Part shown: positions 33,822-42,946 of the stretch, in pieces
Position numbering within the stretch: position 1 is the first letter of the stretch
Layout of the letters: every line of letters begins with the position of its first letter
Assembly: GCA_963977005.1 (NCBI GenBank)
Contig: CAXBMQ010000008.1
Span: 1-64,000 of the forward strand
Length of the DNA stretch: 64,000 bases
Reading direction: 5' to 3'
DNA from: CAXBCP01 sp963977005
GTDB lineage: Bacteria; Pseudomonadota; Alphaproteobacteria; MPNO01; UBA830
The notes under the pieces: generated by a model
Database searches by the model: none
Seen by the model: the letters and a program-made list of their open reading frames with translations, nothing else
What the model was told of the DNA's origin: nothing
Translations under genes and position numbers: made by a program

Positions 33822-35189
33822 ATGATCGATCTGATGTCCATTGCCCGCACGGAAGCCGACGGAGGCGACCTGTTCGGGGCGCTGTCCGGACTGTTTGAAC
33901 CGTCCGACGTCAAACCCGAAGGTTCGCCCGATGCGGTGGTCTGGAAAGGCGGCAACTTTACCGGTGACGTGAACCCCGTTGCCCATTCCATGACGGATGC
34001 CTACGCGCTGCTTGGCACGCTGGCCGCGATCGACATCCTGCAGCTGCCGTTCTACGCGGTCCCCATGTGGTCGCAGTACCGGCACGACACCAAGCTCGCC
34101 TCGCTCGGCTGGTTCGGCAATATGCCCTGCACATCGATCAAGTGGTCGACGGCGGGCGATGCCTACGTCAATGACGGCAAGGGCAACAAGGTCGTTGTGA
34201 TGGGCAAGTCGGCCAACGCGCCGCTGCGCACGCAGGCCGGTGTCTATTGCAACGTGCGGCCCTACGGACCGATCACGGTCGTCCGCTGCATGCCCTGCCT
34301 GCCGTACTCGCAGGACAAGGCCAAATTCGACGTGAACGACAAGGGTATCGTTCATTCCGAAATGAACACGCCCGGCGTGCAGCTTGCCTATGCGAACCGG
34401 CTGTTCCTGCAGATGGTCAACGAAACCGGCCGTCTCGGCCGCGTCGCGACCAAGCCGACACAGGCGATGGAAGACGGCATCAATGCCGGCCTGCATTCCT
34501 GGTTGATCAAGGACACCAAGTTCGAAGTCGGCCGCAAATACGCCGTGGATCCTTACGAGGAACACAAGGAACGTATCGACAAGATCATCGCCCTGCTGCC
34601 GTCCGACTTCAAGGCGGGCATGGAAAACTGGGGCGGCCGGATCGAGCAGCATATTGCCGACACGAATTACGGCCTGCTGGTCTGGGATCTGATCGAAAAG
34701 CGCGATTCGATCGTGCTCGCGACCGATCTGGACGGCGACCGGCTGACCGATCTTCTGGCCGATATTTCCGATCCGCTGCGGGCGTTCGGCGGCATGGTCG
34801 CCAAGCATCTCGGCCACGACGTGAACATGACCGATGTGTGGGCCGATATGGGCCACACCACCGGTAACGGCCGCGACATGACGTCGGTGATGCACCGTAT
34901 GGACGGCCCGCCGATCCATGAACAGACCCTCGGTTCAGCCGACGCGATGCTGCTGCGTCTGCTCGATGGCGACGAGTCCATGGGCGGCACCAAGCAGCCC
35001 TACGATCCGCGCATCCATTTCGTGCTGATCAGGGACGCCTATCTCGATGCGAACCCGGACAATGCCGAACTGCGCAAGTATCTCGACGATGTGCTCGACA
35101 AGTTCGACGACGTCTATGCGGGCACGCGCCCCGGGTTCCTCGAAGGGTACAAGGCGCTCAAAGACGCGATCACGCCCTGGGGGGCCTGA
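33822..35189 (+). CDS. Unrecognised 455-residue cytosolic protein
   Basis: I do not recognise this protein. It has no signal peptide or membrane segment and a balanced composition with many His and Asp. Visible features: VRCMPCLPYSQDKAKFD (a CxxC pair) near 150-166, HSEMNTPGVQLAYANRLF near 175-192, a His/Asp/Met-rich segment KHLGHDVNMTD and WADMGHTTGNGRDM near 327-350, DLDGDRLTDLLADISDP near 305-321. Clustered Cys and His could hold a metal. AAAGAGG at 33808-33814 is a strong ribosome site, and the protein looks well conserved, not decayed. It stands alone behind alaS and converges on the LOG gene. Confidence 0.85.
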   Translation: MIDLMSIARTEADGGDLFGALSGLFEPSDVKPEGSPDAVVWKGGNFTGDVNPVAHSMTDAYALLGTLAAIDILQLPFYAVPMWSQYRHDTKLASLGWFGNMPCTSIKWSTAGDAYVNDGKGNKVVVMGKSANAPLRTQAGVYCNVRPYGPITVVRCMPCLPYSQDKAKFDVNDKGIVHSEMNTPGVQLAYANRLFLQMVNETGRLGRVATKPTQAMEDGINAGLHSWLIKDTKFEVGRKYAVDPYEEHKERIDKIIALLPSDFKAGMENWGGRIEQHIADTNYGLLVWDLIEKRDSIVLATDLDGDRLTDLLADISDPLRAFGGMVAKHLGHDVNMTDVWADMGHTTGNGRDMTSVMHRMDGPPIHEQTLGSADAMLLRLLDGDESMGGTKQPYDPRIHFVLIRDAYLDANPDNAELRKYLDDVLDKFDDVYAGTRPGFLEGYKALKDAITPWGA

Positions 35190-35239
35190 TCGTCAGGCTG
35201 CGCAGGGATGCGTAGCCGTCTGAGCGACAAGTGGCGGGG

Positions 35240-35812
35240 CTAGTCTTCGCCAGACAATATCCGCATCGCCGCCGCAGGATCGGCGGCGATGCGGAAATAG
35301 GTCTCGACCCGGCCATGCGCGAAATCGCTGTCGACGACCCGGTCGACCAGATCCTGAAACGGCGCCCAGTAATCGTTGGTGCTGACCAGCACAATCGGTT
35401 TTTCATGACGGCCGAGCTGGCGCCAGGTGATCATCTCGAAAACTTCTTCCAGCGTGCCCAGCCCGCCCGGCAGAACAACGAACGCATCCGACAGATCGAA
35501 CATCATCCGCTTGCGGGTATGCATCGAATCGACGACGTGCAGTTCCGTCAGGCCAAGATGCGCCTGTTCGCGGTCGCGCAGGAATTCCGGGATCACGCCG
35601 ATGGCCTCACCGCCGCCTTCGAGCACTGAATCGGCGACGGTTCCCATCATCCCCACATGGCCGGCGCCGAAGACCAGTTTGATGCCTTCGGCCGCCATCC
35701 GTCTGCCCAGGTCGCGGGCAGCGGCGACATACGCAGGATCGTTGCCGACGGAAGCGCCACAGAACACGCAGGCTGATTTTACCGGAGGTCGTGACGCGGA
35801 GGAGGAAGACAT
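35240..35812 (-). CDS. LOG family protein (TIGR00730; nucleoside 5'-monophosphate phosphoribohydrolase)
   Basis: A 190-residue Rossmann-fold protein. The family signature PGGLGTLEE lies at 115-123, with MHTRKRMM near 98-105 and the N-terminal VFCGASVGN. LOG proteins hydrolyse purine nucleotide-like monophosphates to base and ribose 5-phosphate; plant and actinobacterial members activate cytokinins. In free-living bacteria the role is often nucleotide recycling. The start at 35812 is used because upstream codons to 35878 look untranslated. Confidence 0.9.
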   Translation of the reverse strand: MSSSSASRPPVKSACVFCGASVGNDPAYVAAARDLGRRMAAEGIKLVFGAGHVGMMGTVADSVLEGGGEAIGVIPEFLRDREQAHLGLTELHVVDSMHTRKRMMFDLSDAFVVLPGGLGTLEEVFEMITWRQLGRHEKPIVLVSTNDYWAPFQDLVDRVVDSDFAHGRVETYFRIAADPAAAMRILSGED

Positions 35813-35954
35813 GGACGGGGTTCCCGGGTGATTTTCGCGATTGTGACGAACGTCACTTGACGGTTCGAGAGAAACCACGAAAATCCCCGCCTAGCAAGCC
35901 GCCGGTTTCACCTGCGGGTGGCGCGCCGAAACAGCCTGTTGGAGATGCAGCAAA

Positions 35955-36830
35955 ATGACGAAATTCCGTTCTGCGATCGTTGTCGCCGGCCTGCTGATGG
36001 CGTTCAGGGCTGTGCCGGCTGTTGCCGCCGATACTTCGCTGGTCGAAAAGGGCCGCTACCTTGTCACGGCGGGCGGGTGCGTCAGCTGTCATACCGACTA
36101 CAAGAAAAAGGGACCGGCCTTTGCCGGCGGTGCGCCCATCCCGACGCCGTTCGGTACGTTTTATCCGCCGAATATCACCCCCGACGCGACCCACGGAATC
36201 GGCGCGTGGTCCGATGCCGACTTTATCCGCGCGATGCGCGAAGGCAAAAACCCCGACGGGGCTCATTATTTTCCGTCCTTTCCCTATACGTCCTATACGA
36301 AGATCACGGAACCCGACCTGAGGGCAATGAAAGCCTATCTGTTCTCGATTCCCGCCGTCGCGCAGCCGTCGACACCGCACGATATTTCCTTCCCGTTCAG
36401 CTGGCGGTTCCTGCAGACCGGATGGAAACTGCTGTTTTTCCGGGAAGGCGAATTCAAACCCGATCCGGCGAAGCCGGCAGACGCCAACCGGGGCGCCTAT
36501 CTGGCGAACGCGCTGGCGCATTGCGGCGAGTGCCATACCCCGCGCAACATGCTGGGCGGGCTCGATTACGACATGTGGCTCGCGGGTACGCCGGACGGCC
36601 CGGAGGGGGAGAAAATGCCGAATCTCACCCCGGACAGCGAAACCGGCCTGACGTGGACCGAAGCCGAGATTGTCGAGTACCTGAAGTCGGGCCAGACACC
36701 TGAATTCGACTTCGCCGGATCCCTGATGGCGGAGGTGATAGAACATAATACCGGCAAACTGACCGATGCCGACCGGACAGCGATCGCGCGCTATCTCAAA
36801 TCGCTCAAGCCGGTGCGCCACGCTTTCTGA
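35955..36830 (+). CDS. Secreted diheme cytochrome c
   Basis: A 291-residue protein with a signal peptide (cleaved near AVAA, about 25) and two heme motifs, CVSCH at 42-46 and CGECH at 190-194. Heme-iron Met ligands are probably in the later parts of each half. The layout resembles the cytochrome subunits of periplasmic alcohol, aldehyde or gluconate dehydrogenases, passing electrons to the respiratory chain. No partner dehydrogenase gene is adjacent, so the electron donor is unknown. Confidence 0.9.
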   Translation: MTKFRSAIVVAGLLMAFRAVPAVAADTSLVEKGRYLVTAGGCVSCHTDYKKKGPAFAGGAPIPTPFGTFYPPNITPDATHGIGAWSDADFIRAMREGKNPDGAHYFPSFPYTSYTKITEPDLRAMKAYLFSIPAVAQPSTPHDISFPFSWRFLQTGWKLLFFREGEFKPDPAKPADANRGAYLANALAHCGECHTPRNMLGGLDYDMWLAGTPDGPEGEKMPNLTPDSETGLTWTEAEIVEYLKSGQTPEFDFAGSLMAEVIEHNTGKLTDADRTAIARYLKSLKPVRHAF

Positions 36831-36924
36831 CGGTTTTGGCCCGACCGTTCAGAAAATCCGTGCGATTCCGCACCAGTCGCCTATGCTCGGTATTGCAGTT
36901 TTGTGTATCTGACGGCGAGGCGCG

Positions 36925-38055
36925 GTGAACAGGCCCCTGATAGTTGGCATTGCGGGCGCGATAATCGTCCTGGTGGCGATCGCACTCACGTTTTTTATTG
37001 ACCGGGAGCCGGATCGACCGGTCCAGCCCGGGGCTTCGTCGCCTGCCGGGGGCGACTCGCCGTCGCGGAAATCGCTCCCGGACTCGGTGCCGAATACCAC
37101 GCCCGGCAAAGCGCAGGGCGGAGTGCCCGACGGTACGCCGGGACAGGCGGTTGTACCCCCGTCGGGGCGGCAGAATACCGGGGCCCTGAACAAGGGCGAT
37201 GCTGCGGTTTCGCCGGACAAGCCCACCTTCGATATCGTGCGCGTCAACCCGGAGGGCGATACCGTTATCGCCGGCCGTGCCCGGCCGGATTCCGAGATTA
37301 CGGTCATGCAGGGCGACAAGATCATCGGGCGTGCGCGCGCCGACAAGCGTGGCGAATGGGTTCTGGTGCCGCAGACGCCGATCGCGCCCGGAACGCATAC
37401 CCTGACGATCCTTTCGCGCCGGACAGACGGCAGCGAGGCGTCGTCCGATCAAAGCGTGGTCGTTGTCGTGCCGGAGCGTGGCAGGGACGTCGCCGGGGGG
37501 CTTGTGACAGGGACACAGGGGACGACGGGTTCTCTGGCCCTTGCCATCCCGAAGGACGGCACCCGTGCCCCGGTTGTTTTGCAGACACCGGGCGGGATCG
37601 GCGATGCCGCCCTGTCGCTGGATGCCATCGACTATGGCGAAGCGGGGCGTAATCTTGGGCTGTCGGGCCGGGCGCCACCCGGGACCGAGGTACGGGTATA
37701 TCTCGATAACAGGTTTATCGGCCGGGCAACGGCGGACGAAAAAGGCATCTGGCGTCTCAACCCGGGAATGGATATTCCCGAGGGGCTCTATAAAATGCGG
37801 GTGGATCGCGTCGATGCCGCCGGCAAGGTCACCGCGCGTGTCGAATTGCCGTTTTCGCGGGCAAGTCCGGTCTCCGGGCTCGCAGACGGGACGGTCGTCT
37901 TCGTCCAGCCGGGTAACAGCCTGTGGCGGCTTGCCCGGCGCACCTATGGTGCGGGACTGCGCTATACGGAGATCTACGAGGCAAACAAGGACCAGATACG
38001 GAATCCCGATCTGATCTACCCCGGCCAGGTTTTCGTTCTGCCAACAGTTAACTGA
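36925..38055 (+). CDS. LysM-domain envelope protein
   Basis: A 376-residue protein beginning with GTG (GAGG upstream). One hydrophobic segment at about 5-24 anchors it or acts as an export signal; a Pro/Gly/Ser-rich linker follows to about 95. Two beta modules with GRARPDSEITVM and GRAPPGTEVRVYL (about 97-160 and 225-295) resemble bacterial Ig-like or invasin-type folds. A C-terminal LysM domain (about 325-374, PGNSLWRLARRTYG... IYPGQVFVLP) binds peptidoglycan. Function: cell-wall attached; otherwise unknown. Confidence 0.85.
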   Translation: MNRPLIVGIAGAIIVLVAIALTFFIDREPDRPVQPGASSPAGGDSPSRKSLPDSVPNTTPGKAQGGVPDGTPGQAVVPPSGRQNTGALNKGDAAVSPDKPTFDIVRVNPEGDTVIAGRARPDSEITVMQGDKIIGRARADKRGEWVLVPQTPIAPGTHTLTILSRRTDGSEASSDQSVVVVVPERGRDVAGGLVTGTQGTTGSLALAIPKDGTRAPVVLQTPGGIGDAALSLDAIDYGEAGRNLGLSGRAPPGTEVRVYLDNRFIGRATADEKGIWRLNPGMDIPEGLYKMRVDRVDAAGKVTARVELPFSRASPVSGLADGTVVFVQPGNSLWRLARRTYGAGLRYTEIYEANKDQIRNPDLIYPGQVFVLPTVN

Positions 38056-38077
38056 CGCGTTACCCGGGGTTTCCGGG

Positions 38078-38497
38078 TCAGGCTGTCGGCGGGGTCGGCA
38101 CGACGCAGGTTTCCATCAGGTCGATCAGCGGCAGCATGCCGATAACGCTGGCAGCAGCGCCGGTAACGACGGCCTTCGGGTCCTCTATATCGTCGATGGC
38201 CACGCTGCCCAGCAGCGAAATTCGATGAAAATCCGTGAGGATCAGGCGCGCCGATACAACCGCGCCTGCAGCGCTCAGAAGCATTAACCCGTTTCGCCGG
38301 CGTTCGCGGTTTTCCGCACTGTAGGGAAGGTGGCCCAGTTCGCAGGCGACGCATACTTCCGAACCGTCGGGAAGCGGCTGCGTCCATACGCTGAAAGACC
38401 GGTTGCCGCAGCGGAACGAGAATTTTGGCGATTCCACGGCGTCGTTCGCGGGACTGGTCTGATGATCGAGAGTTTCGTCTGTCGCGAGAGCGGTCAT
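38078..38497 (-). CDS. Uncharacterised 139-residue protein under probable CtrA control
   Basis: No family recognised. The N-terminal half has a small conserved-looking segment KFSFRCGNRSFSVWTQPLPDG and a cysteine-bearing VCVACELGHLPYSAE; the C-terminal half has two hydrophobic helices (about 70-85 and 110-128) that could insert in the membrane. The promoter region holds two CtrA-type boxes, a perfect one at 38568-38582 and a near one at 38544-38558. It lies between the LysM gene (convergent end) and the acyl-CoA synthetase gene. Confidence 0.75.
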   Translation of the reverse strand: MTALATDETLDHQTSPANDAVESPKFSFRCGNRSFSVWTQPLPDGSEVCVACELGHLPYSAENRERRRNGLMLLSAAGAVVSARLILTDFHRISLLGSVAIDDIEDPKAVVTGAAASVIGMLPLIDLMETCVVPTPPTA

Positions 38498-38543
38498 TTT
38501 CGGCCCTACATGTATTAGGCCGTAAGCGATAGCATCGCGGCTA

Positions 38544-38582
38544 TTAAATTTGCGTAAAATGCCGCAGTTAACGACTGGTTAA
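38544..38582 (-). promoter_or_regulatory. Tandem CtrA boxes
   Basis: TTAA-N7-TTAA at 38568-38582 is a perfect match to the CtrA consensus; TTAA-N7-TAAA at 38544-38558 has one mismatch. Starts are 24 bases apart. They lie 47-85 bases upstream of the start at 38497 and no other gene start is nearby on either strand. Confidence 0.65.
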
Positions 38583-38621
38583 AATGCGCCGTCAGGCTGG
38601 TATCCGGCAGAAAACCAAGGG

Positions 38622-40193
38622 TTAATTGGTGGACACCCATATGTCGCGAAGCCCGTCGCGCAGAACCTTGCCGCGGTCAGATTTGGGCAATTCGTCGGTA
38701 AAATAAACCTGTTTGGGTGCTTTAAACGCGGGCAGCGAGGCTTCGCACCAGGATTTTACGTCGTCCTCGGTGAGCTCTTCCCCGGACTTAACGGTGACAA
38801 AAGCGATCACTTCTTCGCCGTAAATCTTGTCCGGCACGCCAACAGCGGCCGCTTCGCGGATTTTCGGGTTGCGCAACAGCACATTGTCGATCTCCAGCGG
38901 AGCGATGTTTACCCCGCCGCGAATGATCAGGTCCTTGGTGCGTCCCGTGACGGTAACGAAACCGTCTTCGTCGATCATGCCGAGATCGCCGGTCTTGATC
39001 CGGGAGTCCGACAGGTCTTCGAATTCGCCTTCGGGCGAGATTGTCCCCATGCAGGTTTGCGGCCCGCCGATGGTGATTTCGCCCTCAACGCCGGGCGGAC
39101 AGGGCTCTCCATTGCCGTCGACGATAATGAATTCCTGGTGTTTGGCGGGCGGTCCGACCGTCCCCATGGCGCGCCGGTAATGGCGGTTGCCGCAGATCCA
39201 GCCGGCTTCCGACATACCGTAGAGCTGCAGCAGGGTTACCCCGTACATCGACTCGAACTTTGCCCACTGGTCCGGCGATAGCGGCGCGGTCGAGCAGGTC
39301 ATCCGCCGCAGGGTCGGCACATCGCGTTCGGCCTCCGGCGGCGGTTCGTTGAGCAGCATGTTGACCACCGTGGGGACGCCTGCCGAAAAAGTGATATCGT
39401 TGTCGCGTATCCATCCGAAAAACCGCGACCGCGAAAAGCGTTTCGCCATGTGCATCGTCAGTCCGGTCTGCAGCCACGGCATCAGGCTGAGGATCTGCGC
39501 GGAGTTCCAGCCAAAGGAACGGTATTCGAGCGTCCTGTCGTTTTCGTCGAGGCCGAGCATGTCGAGGGTGCTGAGACCGCTCAGCCAGTAGGACATATGG
39601 TTGTAAACCACGCTTTTGGGTTTCGATGTCGTGCCCGAGGTGCAGAAAATGCAGGCGAGGTCTTCGGCGTCGTTCTCGCTCGCGATATCGGCGCCGGCAC
39701 CTTCCGGAAGCGCTTGCAGGATGGCGAAAAGTTCGGTTGGGTCTTCGGCATTTTCCCGCCATTTATCGAAGCGGAGCGAGGGCGTTTCGAGGCCTGCCGT
39801 CAGTTTCTCGCCGTCGAGATCGGTGTGCCAGAGCGTCAGCGCCGGTTCGATACCCTGGAGGATTTCGACGAGGTGAACCTCGTTCATTTCCACGTTCAGC
39901 GGGCAGACAGCTGCGCCGTAGCGCCAGATGCCCATCCAGATAATCAGTTTCTCGAGATATTCGTCCGACAGGACGGCGATCTTGTCGCCCGGCTTTATGC
40001 CCCGGTCCGCGAGGAACTGCGCGACCTTATCTGCCTCGACGGCGAGTTCGCCCCAGGTAATCGATTTGCCGTCCTGGTCAAGGTCGACCAGCGCCGTCTT
40101 GTCCGCGTCGCGCGCGCGCCATTTGGCCAGCAGCGCCCGCGTGGATTCAAACGGGAGCGCCAGTTCCGGCTGGTTCGACATGTCTAGGGGCAT
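38622..40193 (-). CDS. Acyl-CoA synthetase (AMP-forming)
   Basis: A 523-residue ANL-family ligase. The phosphate loop FCTSGTTSKPKSVVYNH lies near 185-201, QLYGMSEAGW near 320-329, KTGDLGMIDEDGFVTVTGRTKDLIIRGG near 405-432 and the catalytic-lysine region SDRGKVLR near the end. GGAAG precedes the start at 40193. Substrate unknown; the size fits medium/long-chain or unusual acids. It is one of two ANL ligases in the window, the other at 6607-8184, and they are only distantly alike. Confidence 0.9.
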   Translation of the reverse strand: MPLDMSNQPELALPFESTRALLAKWRARDADKTALVDLDQDGKSITWGELAVEADKVAQFLADRGIKPGDKIAVLSDEYLEKLIIWMGIWRYGAAVCPLNVEMNEVHLVEILQGIEPALTLWHTDLDGEKLTAGLETPSLRFDKWRENAEDPTELFAILQALPEGAGADIASENDAEDLACIFCTSGTTSKPKSVVYNHMSYWLSGLSTLDMLGLDENDRTLEYRSFGWNSAQILSLMPWLQTGLTMHMAKRFSRSRFFGWIRDNDITFSAGVPTVVNMLLNEPPPEAERDVPTLRRMTCSTAPLSPDQWAKFESMYGVTLLQLYGMSEAGWICGNRHYRRAMGTVGPPAKHQEFIIVDGNGEPCPPGVEGEITIGGPQTCMGTISPEGEFEDLSDSRIKTGDLGMIDEDGFVTVTGRTKDLIIRGGVNIAPLEIDNVLLRNPKIREAAAVGVPDKIYGEEVIAFVTVKSGEELTEDDVKSWCEASLPAFKAPKQVYFTDELPKSDRGKVLRDGLRDIWVSTN

Positions 40194-40257
40194 TGGCTTC
40201 CACTACGCTGTGTTCAGAGTTTTCGCTGTTAGAATTACAAAGTCGGGCGGGCTTCGG

Positions 40258-40866
40258 TCAAGCGCCGGCCGCCGATAAAAACCTGGCGCTCTCAATAATG
40301 CGTTCGACGCGCTGCCGGTCGCGATCGAAATAGTGGAGTTTAGGGGCGGAGAAAGTGATTACGTGCATGACATCGCCCTGCACCGTGCCGCGAACGACGC
40401 TCCGCCTCTCGAGGCCTTCTTTGTCGGTAAAGTCGAGTTCGAAATAGAACCCGTTGCGCCCGGCGAACGCCTCGCTCCGGAGCCCGCTCACCTGGACCCC
40501 CGCGAGGCCGAGTTGCTGGTAGCTGGCAACGAACAATTCGCTGATCTCCAGGGCGTTCATCCCTTTTCTGAAGACAGGCATGTTCTTGTATTTCGCGGCA
40601 GGCCCGCTATCGGCACCAGATTGACGGGCGATGTTTTCACCGGCGCCGATCTTCGTATTGAATGTGAGTGCCTGCAGGCCGGTGCCGTCAAGGGTCCAGG
40701 TTTCCATGCCATTGTTCGGCGGGAGCTTGTTCCAGGGAATCTGTGTCTCGACGCTAAGCGTGTCGCCGATTGTGGTCGTGCCCGGTTTGACCAGCGTGAT
40801 CTGGGCACATGCCGCGAGGACAGATGCCAGGGTGATGGTAACCGCAATGTTTTTGAAGCTTTTCAT
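40258..40866 (-). CDS. Predicted lipoprotein of unknown function
   Basis: A 202-residue protein with a signal peptide ending in lipobox VLAAC (C20). No domain recognised; beta-rich and likely an envelope-attached protein. Its start overlaps the stop of the M48 protease gene by four bases (ATGA), so it is translationally coupled as the last gene of a three-gene set: lipoprotein, M48 protease, lipoprotein. The set probably handles outer-membrane proteins or lipids, an inference from the neighbours. Confidence 0.78.
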   Translation of the reverse strand: MKSFKNIAVTITLASVLAACAQITLVKPGTTTIGDTLSVETQIPWNKLPPNNGMETWTLDGTGLQALTFNTKIGAGENIARQSGADSGPAAKYKNMPVFRKGMNALEISELFVASYQQLGLAGVQVSGLRSEAFAGRNGFYFELDFTDKEGLERRSVVRGTVQGDVMHVITFSAPKLHYFDRDRQRVERIIESARFLSAAGA

Positions 40867-42110
40867 GATCCGCTCGCTGGTTTGATAAGAGAAAGAATGT
40901 ACGACCTGTCCGGGGCATCCGGCCTGTTCTTGAGATACTGCCTGAACGATGCGACAGCCCCGGCGCGGTCTTTCATGCGTAGCTTCAGGAGGCCCCGGGA
41001 TCTGAACATCTCCGGCGGGTGGCCGCCGATGCGCATTGCCGTTGCGTATTCGCGCAGGGCGGCAGCCCGGTCATCGAGCTTGGTGTCGTCCCGCAGGCGG
41101 TAAACCTCGCCTTTGAAGTAGTGCAGCTCCCCGACACGGAACCCGTCTTCAAGCAGCATGTCGAGCAGTCCAAGGCTGCGCTTGTATTCGTGGCGGCGAA
41201 CTTCGTCCCTCAACAGTCTCTGACGCCAGGGGGCGATGGCCGCGCGAAATCTCTCGGTATGACGCGCGTGTTGCACGCCGGGTTTGGCGAGTATCTCATC
41301 GGCACGCCGGGTAAGGTCAAACCGCCGGTCCTCGGGGCGCGGGTGGGAGGACAGGAACAGCGAAAACCGGCGTTCCTCGCCCGATACCTCGTATTCCTTG
41401 ATAACGTTGTCCCAAACCAGCGCTGCCTCGCCGGGGTGGTAACCGGCCTCCGCGATGCGCGCGAGACCGATCGCATCGGCTTCGGTCTCGTCGCTTCGGT
41501 TATAGGAACTCAACCCGCCCTGTGCCGCGAGCACGGCAATATCGGTCACCAGCGGTATACCGACCATTGCCATCCCCATACTCATAAACGTCAGGAATCC
41601 GTATGTGTCGCGGATACGGCGAAAGCGTTCGACGCCATGCCGGCGGAGATAGTGGCCGATTTCGTGCCCAAGCACCGTGGCAAGCTGTGCCTCGTTGCGG
41701 ACGCGAAGCAAAAGCCCCGACCAGACGACCATCATGCCGTTGGGCGACATCGTCGCATTAAAATGCGGCACCCGCGCGATATAGACCCTGACGTCACGGC
41801 AATACGGACCGGCAAGGGTGCACACGATGTTCCGTACATACGCGTTCAGTGCAGGGTCGCGTATCAGCTCGCCGGATGTTCTGGTGCGGGCCTCCGACCG
41901 GTCTACCATCAACCACAACCCGGCTTCATCGGAAGACGACTCCGGGCGTTGCCCGACGGCGATGTCAGGTGTCAGGACCGGTTGGTAGGCAGCGTTGTCC
42001 GGAGACTCCCCCAGGGCCGTCTGCGCATCTGTTACAGGCGCGCCCGCCTTGCAGCCAGCGAGAACCAAACAACATAGGAGAAGCCCCGAAAATTTTCGGG
42101 AAAGTCTCAT
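40863..42110 (-). CDS. M48-family metalloprotease lipoprotein with C-terminal helical repeats
   Basis: A 415-residue protein with a lipobox LAGC (C20) and the zinc motif HEIGH at 149-153 (active-site E150, ligands H149 and H153); the third ligand is probably E208 or E210 in SDETEADAIG. The last 150 residues look like TPR-type helices (YKRSLGLLDMLLEDG, REYATAMRIGG). This matches BepA/Oma1-like proteases that trim or remove misassembled outer-membrane proteins. It overlaps its neighbours by four bases at each end, forming one operon. Confidence 0.88.
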   Translation of the reverse strand: MRLSRKFSGLLLCCLVLAGCKAGAPVTDAQTALGESPDNAAYQPVLTPDIAVGQRPESSSDEAGLWLMVDRSEARTRTSGELIRDPALNAYVRNIVCTLAGPYCRDVRVYIARVPHFNATMSPNGMMVVWSGLLLRVRNEAQLATVLGHEIGHYLRRHGVERFRRIRDTYGFLTFMSMGMAMVGIPLVTDIAVLAAQGGLSSYNRSDETEADAIGLARIAEAGYHPGEAALVWDNVIKEYEVSGEERRFSLFLSSHPRPEDRRFDLTRRADEILAKPGVQHARHTERFRAAIAPWRQRLLRDEVRRHEYKRSLGLLDMLLEDGFRVGELHYFKGEVYRLRDDTKLDDRAAALREYATAMRIGGHPPEMFRSRGLLKLRMKDRAGAVASFRQYLKNRPDAPDRSYILSLIKPASGS

Positions 42111-42691
42111 TTCGGAAAATTGCTCATCAGGGCATCGACGGTTTCGATCGCCGGCTGTGGCTTCCGTAGGTCACCGTCGGCCCTTCCCAGGATGTTGAAC
42201 CACGAAACGTCGCCGGTCTTCAGGTCGACAAGAGAGGCATGACCGATCTGGGTGCCGCCCTGCACACCGTGCGCGCCCAACAGGGCCGCGAACACCATCA
42301 CGGCGGCCCGCCCGGCGGTCGCATAGCTGTCTTTCAGGTATATAAACAGCGCGTAATCGGCATCGTATTCTTTCCCGAGGCGCGCCACTTCCGTGCCGAG
42401 GCTCCAGTCGAAGCCGGTTTTCTTGGTCGGCAACTGGAGCGGCGTCGGGTACTGGAAGACCCGGATCGAGTTCCCGACCACCCGGTGGAGCTTTATAATC
42501 TGGTTGTCCCGGTGGTTTGCTTCCGCCGCGGTCGATGCCTTGTAATTGACCAGCACGACATCGCGCGTTTTCAGAAAATCGGTCAGCGCGCTGCGGACGT
42601 GTTGTTCGCCCGCGGCTGTCCATTCAGCCTGGGGTTCGAATATACCCGCCGCGGTCAGGTGACCGAGCGTGACATCCACCGGCATCAGCAA
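42107..42691 (-). CDS. Predicted lipoprotein with a frame-disrupted 5' end
   Basis: A 194-codon frame (TTG at 42691 or ATG at 42685) that overlaps the M48 gene by four bases. The frame really continues upstream to about 42815 and there encodes a good signal peptide with lipobox LQGC (codon positions about 42750-42762), but no ATG, GTG or TTG begins it. The probable original start, GTG at 42842 with GGGGGGA upstream, is one base out of frame because of a 22-bp tandem duplication at 42797-42840. Removing one copy restores a 237-residue lipoprotein. So either the gene is off or starts at a non-standard codon. Similar to no family I recognise. Confidence 0.6.
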   Translation of the reverse strand: MLMPVDVTLGHLTAAGIFEPQAEWTAAGEQHVRSALTDFLKTRDVVLVNYKASTAAEANHRDNQIIKLHRVVGNSIRVFQYPTPLQLPTKKTGFDWSLGTEVARLGKEYDADYALFIYLKDSYATAGRAAVMVFAALLGAHGVQGGTQIGHASLVDLKTGDVSWFNILGRADGDLRKPQPAIETVDALMSNFPK

Positions 42692-42796
42692 TATTCGCGG
42701 CGTCCCGTCGACGCGCGATATCTGGGTGATTTTCTGCTGCGTGGTCGCGACACAGCCCTGCAGAAAGAACGCACCGATAACCAGCCATGCGCCGAT

Positions 42797-42840
42797 TTTT
42801 CCCTTTGGCTTCAGCCCCTTTTCCCTTTGGCTTCAGCCCC
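42797..42840. repeat. Perfect 22-bp tandem duplication in a signal-peptide region
   Basis: The unit at 42797-42818 recurs without change at 42819-42840. Since 22 is not a multiple of three, the duplication shifts the reading frame of the lipoprotein gene between its probable GTG start (42842) and its lipobox. This is compatible with recent slippage or a phase-variable switch, or with a sequencing artefact. Confidence 0.93.
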
Positions 42841-42946
42841 ACAGTCCCGGTCCCCCCAGATAAGAAATGCCAAGCCAATGTCGCAAATGCTCCATGCCGT
42901 GGCAAGCGGCCCTCAACGCTAGGTTCAGCCGTCCTGCGTGGGGTGC

